From an uncultured Eubacteriales bacterium (GTDB taxonomy: Bacteria > Bacillota > Clostridia > Oscillospirales > Butyricicoccaceae), in the NCBI GenBank assembly GCA_949740695.1, contig CATJIY010000084.1, positions 1 to 18,212 on the forward strand: a DNA stretch of 18,212 bases, read 5' to 3'. The notes below the pieces were generated by a model. It searched no databases, was not told the origin of the DNA, and saw only the letters and a program-made list of their open reading frames with translations. Positions 13,705 through 18,212 of the stretch are shown here, one piece after another; position 1 is the stretch's first letter; every line of letters begins with the position of its first letter. Position numbers and translations under genes: made by a program.

Positions 13705-14262
13705 CTATTTCAATTTGTTTAAAAATCCCGACCGCTCCAGGGCAGGCCGGAGAGCGGTATACAAAACCGGCGCCACTACCATGGCCGCCACCGCGTTAAT
13801 CAACGAGCCGGGCAGCTTAGATCCCATGGTCACCCAGGCAGTTTCCATAGGATAGCCATAGACAAATTTCTGGTAAATAAAAGTTTTCAGCATGTACAGT
13901 CCCACATAGGTCAACGCTCCCACCACGCAAGCCAGAACGTTGCAGCCATGATGTTTCCCCTCTCGTTTGCCGGAAAAGGCAATGGCGTAACACACATAGG
14001 CCATCAAAAACTTGGACGCAAATGTGATCCCCACCTGAATGATGTCATAGCCGTACATCACATCATAAATGCCCGAGCCAAGACCAGCTGCGATTCCACC
14101 GGGAACGCCTCCTAGCAACAATCCTGCCAACAGGCACATAGCGTTGGCCAGATGCACCTTGGTCCCCAGCAACGGAAACCGGAAAAAGGTCACCACACAG
14201 ATAATGGCGGCCATCGTGGCGATCGTCACCAATTTTATGGTGGAAATGGATTTGCCTTTCAT
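13705..14262 (-). CDS. ECF transporter S component
   Basis: A 185-residue membrane protein with about five to six hydrophobic segments. It has the hallmarks of substrate-binding S subunits of energy-coupling factor vitamin transporters: a basic N-terminus running into IKLVTIATMAAIICVVTFF, then VHLANAMCLLAGLLLGGVPG and GLGSGIYDVMYG, ending with GSLINAVAAMVVAPVLYTAL. S components bind the vitamin and share an EcfAA'T energising module encoded elsewhere. The substrate cannot be told; a riboflavin-type (RibU-like) or other vitamin specificity is possible. GGAGG lies 7 nt before the ATG. The leader contains a 9-bp hairpin (14282-14325). It ends at the bidirectional terminator. Confidence 0.85.
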   Translation of the reverse strand: MKGKSISTIKLVTIATMAAIICVVTFFRFPLLGTKVHLANAMCLLAGLLLGGVPGGIAAGLGSGIYDVMYGYDIIQVGITFASKFLMAYVCYAIAFSGKREGKHHGCNVLACVVGALTYVGLYMLKTFIYQKFVYGYPMETAWVTMGSKLPGSLINAVAAMVVAPVLYTALRPALERSGFLNKLK

Positions 14263-14281
14263 AAAGAACCTCCAATCTTCT

Positions 14282-14325
14282 GGAAAAGCGGCAAATTCTT
14301 TCCGGGCTTCCGGCGGCGCTTTTCC
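14282..14325 (-). promoter_or_regulatory. Leader hairpin of the ECF S component gene
   Basis: In the mRNA GGAAAAGCG (14325-14317) pairs perfectly with CGCUUUUCC (14290-14282) around a 26-nt loop that itself contains CCGG-AAGC-CCGG. It ends about 10 nt before the ribosome binding site. I do not recognise a known riboswitch class, but vitamin transporter S genes are frequent riboswitch targets. Confidence 0.4.
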
Positions 14326-14336
14326 CCATTGATTTT

Positions 14337-14365
14337 ATCATAGCGCGAAACTGACCTAATGAAAA
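14337..14365 (-). promoter_or_regulatory. Candidate promoter of the ECF S component gene
   Basis: A -10 box TATGAT (14337-14342) with a weak -35 TTTTCA (14360-14365), 17 bp apart. Transcription would start near 14330, upstream of the leader hairpin. Confidence 0.35.
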
Positions 14366-14442
14366 TAGCCAGTTTTGGAAATATATATCCGGTCAGATTG
14401 CAAAAATGCCAGAAAAATTTTCCAGCAATTTGAAACATCCAG

Positions 14443-14471
14443 TTGATGCCAAACCAATTTTGTGATACAAT
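14443..14471 (+). promoter_or_regulatory. Promoter of the GNAT gene
   Basis: TTGATG, a 17-bp spacer and TACAAT preceded by TGA (extended -10) give a strong sigma-A match, 33 nt before the start codon. Confidence 0.7.
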
Positions 14472-14503
14472 CCAAGCAAATCAAGCTTTTCGGAGGAATC
14501 GAT

Positions 14504-14989
14504 ATGTTGATAAGAACTGCGACAATGGAAGATTTGGATGCCATTACCTTAGCGGAAGCAGAGAGCTTTCCTTTGGCGGAAGCGGCGACCAGAGCGGAAT
14601 TCGCTGAAAGGCTGACTCATTATCGAGATCATTTTTGGTTGATGTTTGACCGGGATAGACTGATCGCTTTTGTAGATGGCTTTGTGACGGATGAACCCGA
14701 TCTTACCGATGAAATGTACGCCAAAGCGGAGCTGCACAATGAAGCCGGCCGGTGGCAAATGATTTTTGGGGTGGTTACCGTGCCAGACTACCGGCAGCAC
14801 GGATATGCCGGCCAGCTGCTCCGCCAGGCAATACAAACCGCCAAAGAACAGGGCCGCGCCGGCCTTGTCCTTACTTGCAAGGATTATTTGGTGAACTATT
14901 ATTCCAAATTTGGTTTTGTCAGCGAGGGGGTTACCAAGAAATCCACCCATGGTGGAGAAGTGTGGAATCAGATGCGTCTCACCTTCTGA
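14504..14989 (+). CDS. GNAT family N-acetyltransferase
   Basis: A 161-residue acetyl-CoA-dependent acyltransferase. It begins MLIRTATMEDLDAITLAEAE, the usual first strand and helix. The acetyl-CoA pyrophosphate-binding loop appears as RQHGYAGQLL at about residues 99-108, after VVTVPDYR, and the C-terminal part YLVNYYSKFGFVSEG carries the typical Y-x-x-x-GF motif. The acceptor substrate is unknown. GGAGG 7 nt before the ATG at 14504 and a strong promoter ending at 14471 fix the start; the in-frame ATG at 14462 lies within that promoter. Transcribed divergently from the ECF S component. Confidence 0.9.
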   Translation: MLIRTATMEDLDAITLAEAESFPLAEAATRAEFAERLTHYRDHFWLMFDRDRLIAFVDGFVTDEPDLTDEMYAKAELHNEAGRWQMIFGVVTVPDYRQHGYAGQLLRQAIQTAKEQGRAGLVLTCKDYLVNYYSKFGFVSEGVTKKSTHGGEVWNQMRLTF

Positions 14990-15027
14990 CCCTACAAGGA
15001 TTCGGCCCATCCCAATTCAGAGGCTGC

Positions 15028-15056
15028 TTGAAATTTAAGGGCTTTTATGCTATGAT
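15028..15056 (+). promoter_or_regulatory. Promoter of the parvulin-type isomerase gene
   Basis: TTGAAA (15028-15033), a 17-bp spacer and TATGAT (15051-15056), preceded by TGC, form a near-consensus sigma-A promoter. The predicted start near 15063 leaves a very short leader of about 16 nt carrying the ribosome binding site. Confidence 0.75.
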
Positions 15057-15078
15057 TCTAAGAGAGGAGTGATCTGAT

Positions 15079-16350
15079 TTGAATTGCATCTATCATACCG
15101 AACCGCCGGAAAAGGTGCGGGAGTTGCCGCCAACGGCTGGAAAATCCGCCCATCCCGGCCGCTGGCGGGACGCCGGACTGCTGGTTTTCTTTTTTGCCCT
15201 GCTGGCGCTGCTGGCATGGGGTTGCGTCCACATCTATCAGCACCCGGAAGCACACTATCCCAACCGGCTGGTGAATCAAGATCATACGCTGGATGATCCC
15301 GCCGGAAACCCATCGTCTTTCAGCGACGGCCTTCAGCCGGTTTCCTTCCCTGCGGAAAATACTGGCGCCGCTGGAAAAGACGTAGCCGGTGCGAATGACG
15401 AAATCGCCGTCTTTGGAGATGAAGTTCTCTCCAATCAGATCTTTTTATATTATTATTGGGACAGCTTTTACTCCCTTTTTGACTATTACGGCAGTTATTT
15501 AATGTCCTACTTAGACTTCTCCAAACCATTTGACCAACAGCAAGCCACTGAAACCCAAAATTGGAATGAATATATTGCCGCCATGGCGGCCGACTCCTGG
15601 TTCCAGACCCAGATGTTGTGCCGCGCCGCCGAGCAGGAAGGCCATACACTCTCTCAAGAAGAACAAACCGCCCTAGAAGAGTCTACAAATGCGCTGAAAG
15701 CTCGAACGAAAGAAGGCGGTTACGCCGATGAAAGCGCCTATCTCCAGCACCTGTTTGATCCCAGTTCAGATTTGGAAAGCTATCTGGATTATCAACAGCA
15801 GTCCAATTTGGCCCATAGCTACGCTCAATCGGTCTATCAGCGGCTGTATGATGAAAACTATGATCCGGCAGGCAAAGTGGTCCACAACGTAAACGTACGG
15901 CACATCCTGATCCAGCCGGAAGGCGAACAGACTGAAACCGCCATGGCTACCGCCAAAGCCAAAGCGGAGGAAATCTACCGGCTTTGGCAAGAGGAACCCA
16001 CAGAAGAACATTTCTCCCTTCTAGCTCTGGAGCACAATCAGGATCCCGGCTCTCAGGAAAGCGGCGGGTTATACGAAGAAGTCTATCCCGGCCAAATGGT
16101 CTCCACCTTCAACGACTGGTGCTTTGATGAAAGCCGCCAGCCAGGAGACGCCGGCATCGTGGAAACCGATTATGGCTATCACATTATGTATTATGTAAGC
16201 CAAACCGATACGGTTTACAGCGACGAAAACGCCCAAATTGCCGGCGTGGCTTATGACGCTTGGCTGGACGACCTGTTTGCCGGCGGAACCTACGACGCCC
16301 ACCTGGAACGGGTAATCTTTACCCAGCGACCTCAGGAGGATAACCCATGA
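15079..16350 (+). CDS. Membrane-anchored parvulin-type peptidyl-prolyl isomerase (PrsA/SurA-like)
   Basis: A 423-residue extracytoplasmic foldase. A cytosolic tail of about 31 residues precedes a hydrophobic segment (about 32-53, GLLVFFFALLALLAWGCVHIY), then an SurA-N-like helical region with many acidic and aromatic residues (about 110-260). The parvulin domain is at about 270-370: NVRHILIQPEG, then DPGSQESGGLYEEVYPGQMV and GIVETDYGYHIMYYV, the classic signatures. It likely helps secreted proteins fold at the membrane. Translation starts at TTG with GGAG 9 nt upstream; no other start is available before the membrane segment. C49 in LAWGC is a poor lipobox, so a transmembrane anchor is more likely than a lipoprotein. 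No clear terminator follows. Confidence 0.9.
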   Translation: MNCIYHTEPPEKVRELPPTAGKSAHPGRWRDAGLLVFFFALLALLAWGCVHIYQHPEAHYPNRLVNQDHTLDDPAGNPSSFSDGLQPVSFPAENTGAAGKDVAGANDEIAVFGDEVLSNQIFLYYYWDSFYSLFDYYGSYLMSYLDFSKPFDQQQATETQNWNEYIAAMAADSWFQTQMLCRAAEQEGHTLSQEEQTALEESTNALKARTKEGGYADESAYLQHLFDPSSDLESYLDYQQQSNLAHSYAQSVYQRLYDENYDPAGKVVHNVNVRHILIQPEGEQTETAMATAKAKAEEIYRLWQEEPTEEHFSLLALEHNQDPGSQESGGLYEEVYPGQMVSTFNDWCFDESRQPGDAGIVETDYGYHIMYYVSQTDTVYSDENAQIAGVAYDAWLDDLFAGGTYDAHLERVIFTQRPQEDNP

Positions 16351-16546
16351 CCCGCTGGTGAAAATAAATTGTCACAAATCGGTTTTTAACGCTTGTTTGA
16401 AAAGTCAAATGGTGTCTTTCCTCATAATAAACCGCCAGCAATACCTGGGCTTTTCTGCATTTTGCGCTTGTACCTGGCAGCGTTTCGCCCAAAACCCGGC
16501 AGGTTTTCCTTTTCAACAAACCCTAACATTATCAGGAGGTTGCATT

Positions 16547-17932
16547 ATGAATCAAAACCACGCCTTTTCCGCCAGCGGCATCGGTCTGCCGGAGGATATT
16601 CAACATTTGAAAGAAACTGGACAATTTGACCACGCCATCCGTCTGATTGATCAGCGTCTATCCGGGGAGTTGCCCCAGTGTATGCGCCGCAATTTGGAAG
16701 CCCATCGGGAAATTATCGCCCGCACTGCCAAGGAGTTCCGTTATACCAAAGAAGCTGGGTTGGCTCGCGTGCAGGAGAAGATTCCCGATTTTACCATGGA
16801 AGAACTGGAACACTATATGGACAATGGCCGGGCTACTTGGCACTACGTGGACGGTCAGCCCTATCTGACCAACTCGTTCCTGGGGACTCTGCATAAGGAA
16901 TCCGAGATTGCCGCCCGCTTGCCCCAGGAGCCTCAGGACTCTCAAAAATTGAGTCACGAGCAAATGGATCGTTCTCAGCGGCTTAATCATGCGATAACCA
17001 TCATGCAGGAAAAAGGCAGCATGTCCGCCCGAATTGTTCACCGGCATACTATCCGTATCAAGGACAAAGCTTTCGTCCCCGGAGAAACCTACCGCATATG
17101 GATTCCTCTGCCGGCAAAGTGCCTACAACAGAGCGACATCCAAGTCCTTGCCACTTCCAGCGAGCCTACCTCAATCTCTCCCGAGGACGCCGGCCAGCGC
17201 ACCATCTATTGGGAAGAGACCATGACTGAAAACCATCCCTTCTGGGTGGAATATTCTTACCGGCATACCGCTCCTTATGTAGATCCGTCCAAGGTTCAGG
17301 CCGATCCAGTACAACCCGACTTTGACACCCAGGAAATTCCGCCCCATATCGTTTTTACGCCCTATATCAAAGCGTTATGCGCAGAGCTGACCCAAGGAGT
17401 CACTGACCCGATTGAAAAAGCCCGCCGGTTTTATCACTACATCACCACCCAGGTAAAATACAGCTTTGTGCCTGATTATTTCGTTCTTACCGATATCGCA
17501 GATACCTGCCTGCGGACCTTGCGGGGAGATTGCGGCGTTCAAGCTCTGGCTTTTATTACATTGTGCCGCTGCGCTGGCATCCCCGCCAAGTGGCAAAGCG
17601 GCTTGGTTGCCGAACCGGGCAACATTGGCTGTCATGACTGGGCCATGTTTTATGCCGCGCCCTACGGCTGGATGTTTGCCGATCCCTCCTTTGGCGGCAG
17701 CGCCTACCGGGCAGGCAGCCAGCTGCGGCACAATCATTACTTTGGCAATCTGGACGTTTACCGAATGGTAACAGCCAACGAATTCCAGGCTGATTTTCAG
17801 CCTCAGTCCCGGTTCTGGCGGCAGGACCCCTATGATAACCAAGTAGGCGAGGTGGAAGACAGTAAACGGGGTTACTACCGGTATGAAGTAGAGCACGATT
17901 TGACGGCGGTTTCTTTTGAGGAAGAGTCCTGA
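16547..17932 (+). CDS. Transglutaminase-like (cysteine protease-fold) protein, cytosolic
   Basis: A 461-residue protein with a transglutaminase/protease-like domain at about residues 270-400. The likely catalytic triad is visible: C329 in RGDCGVQALAF, H363 in GCHDWAMFY and D379 in FADPSFGG. The N-terminal 150 residues are mainly helical and charged (LKETGQFDHAIRLIDQRL, then EELEHYMDNGRATWHYVDG). A middle beta-rich part (about 155-260; IRIWIPLP-type motif YRIWIPLPAKC) precedes the enzyme domain, as in many bacterial transglutaminase-like proteins. No signal peptide, so it probably acts in the cytosol; substrate unknown. AGGAGG 7 nt before the ATG at 16547 rules out a 63-codon upstream extension. 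A strong terminator follows. The preceding 196-nt gap has no clear promoter. Confidence 0.88.
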   Translation: MNQNHAFSASGIGLPEDIQHLKETGQFDHAIRLIDQRLSGELPQCMRRNLEAHREIIARTAKEFRYTKEAGLARVQEKIPDFTMEELEHYMDNGRATWHYVDGQPYLTNSFLGTLHKESEIAARLPQEPQDSQKLSHEQMDRSQRLNHAITIMQEKGSMSARIVHRHTIRIKDKAFVPGETYRIWIPLPAKCLQQSDIQVLATSSEPTSISPEDAGQRTIYWEETMTENHPFWVEYSYRHTAPYVDPSKVQADPVQPDFDTQEIPPHIVFTPYIKALCAELTQGVTDPIEKARRFYHYITTQVKYSFVPDYFVLTDIADTCLRTLRGDCGVQALAFITLCRCAGIPAKWQSGLVAEPGNIGCHDWAMFYAAPYGWMFADPSFGGSAYRAGSQLRHNHYFGNLDVYRMVTANEFQADFQPQSRFWRQDPYDNQVGEVEDSKRGYYRYEVEHDLTAVSFEEES

Positions 17933-17955
17933 TCCATCACCAACATTCCCTGGCG

Positions 17956-17988
17956 CGGGGCGGGCATGAAGCCTGCCCCGTTGTTTTT
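17956..17988 (+). terminator. Intrinsic terminator of the transglutaminase-like gene
   Basis: CGGGGCGGGC pairs with GCCTGCCCCG (10 bp, one G-U) around ATGAA and is followed by TTGTTTTT. It lies 24 nt after the stop codon. Confidence 0.93.
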
Positions 17989-18069
17989 ATCCGCCTTCTG
18001 CTCCACGTTAGTCATTATTTATTGAAAATTTCTATATACAGTCCTTTCCTCTTGTACTTTGATTCATTT

Positions 18070-18098
18070 TTGATAAGATAAAGGTAAAATGATATGCT
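18070..18098 (+). promoter_or_regulatory. Promoter upstream of the glycine riboswitch
   Basis: TTGATA, a 17-bp spacer and TATGCT preceded by TGA (extended -10) match sigma-A. An inverted repeat GATAAG/CTTATC (18072-18077 and 18096-18101) overlaps both boxes. Transcription would begin near 18105, just ahead of the aptamer. Confidence 0.7.
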
Positions 18099-18127
18099 TA
18101 TCTTGTATATCCATATAGTTTGGATGA

Positions 18128-18212
18128 TGCTTTCGGGAGATCCGCCTTGAGCGGGGCCGAAGGAATAAGTTGGGGGCATGCCGGCTTCAAACGAACATCT
18201 CAGGCAATGGGA
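18128..18212 (+). ncRNA. Glycine riboswitch aptamer (cut by the window edge)
   Basis: The conserved core of a glycine aptamer is visible in order: CGGGAGAT, a short hairpin CCGC-CTTGA-GCGG, the hallmark GCCGAAGGA (18156-18164), a variable arm, and ATCTCAGGCAA (18197-18207). GAGAT at 18137-18141 pairs with ATCTC at 18197-18201. This closely follows the order in the first aptamer of the B. subtilis gcvT riboswitch. A second aptamer, the expression platform and the controlled gene (typically glycine cleavage genes or an alanine/glycine symporter) would be to the right and are not seen. Confidence 0.8.

Noticed and set aside
14549..15010. 153-codon minus-strand frame
   Set aside because: Antisense to the GNAT gene, which has a promoter, ribosome binding site and clear motifs.
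16358..16546. 63-codon N-terminal extension of the transglutaminase-like protein
   Set aside because: The AGGAGG site is placed for the ATG at 16547, and the upstream residues are Cys-rich without any domain character.
16351..16546. Possible terminator (CCTG...CAGG followed by TTTTCCTTTT) after the parvulin gene
   Set aside because: Only a 4-bp clean stem and a loop of more than 20 nt; too weak to call.
1..18212. Search for tRNA, rRNA, CRISPR repeats, IS ends, phage or toxin-antitoxin operons
   Set aside because: No cloverleaf, no regular repeats, no transposase or integrase motifs seen by eye; only the XRE/zinc-ribbon pair has an accessory look.

Overview
The window looks like a chromosomal segment of a spore-forming, moderately GC-rich Clostridia member, plausibly Oscillospiraceae/Ruminococcaceae. 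This rests on the Firmicutes-type rimP-nusA-ylxR-ylxQ-infB-rbfA order, strong AGGAGG-type ribosome binding sites, a spoVT gene, and the style of the accessory genes. The genus cannot be fixed from the sequence. I see no rRNA, tRNA, CRISPR array, insertion sequence or prophage.

The left and centre (1-10504, all minus strand) form one long operon for transcription, translation and RNA metabolism. Its promoter (TTGCAA-17-TATACT, 10476-10504) and a leader with a UUCG-capped hairpin precede rimP. Then follow nusA, ylxR, ylxQ, infB, rbfA, nrnA, truB and ribF, many joined by start/stop overlaps. Two membrane-anchored hydrolases, an M20 peptidase and a metallo-beta-lactamase-fold protein cut by the window edge, follow ribF with no visible terminator between. 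The only large gaps inside the operon lie between rimP and nusA (118 nt, two hairpins) and between infB and rbfA (180 nt, a 13-bp long-range inverted repeat plus a palindrome overlapping the rbfA ribosome binding site). Several starts were moved inward from the longest reading frame because the ribosome binding site fixes them (truB, nrnA, ylxR, nusA, rimP).

Upstream of rimP are a 77-residue protein of unknown function with its own promoter, and spoVT, a sporulation regulator preceded by a sigma-G-like promoter. A gene-poor stretch (11532-11869) with three hairpins separates spoVT from a two-gene cassette of an XRE-type repressor and a zinc-ribbon protein.

The right part (12766-18212) is a set of mostly independently transcribed genes. 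It holds an AraC/GyrI-like regulator (+), a bidirectional terminator, an ECF transporter S component (-) and, divergently, a GNAT acetyltransferase (+). These are followed by a membrane-anchored parvulin-type prolyl isomerase (+), a cytosolic transglutaminase-like protein (+) with a strong terminator, and finally a promoter plus a glycine riboswitch aptamer that runs off the right edge, so the gene it controls is outside the window.

No clearly new biological system is evident. The best candidates for something undescribed are the structured infB-rbfA spacer, the long basic tail on YlxQ, the hairpin in the ECF transporter leader, and the four-codon reading frame with a perfect ribosome binding site after the parvulin gene.
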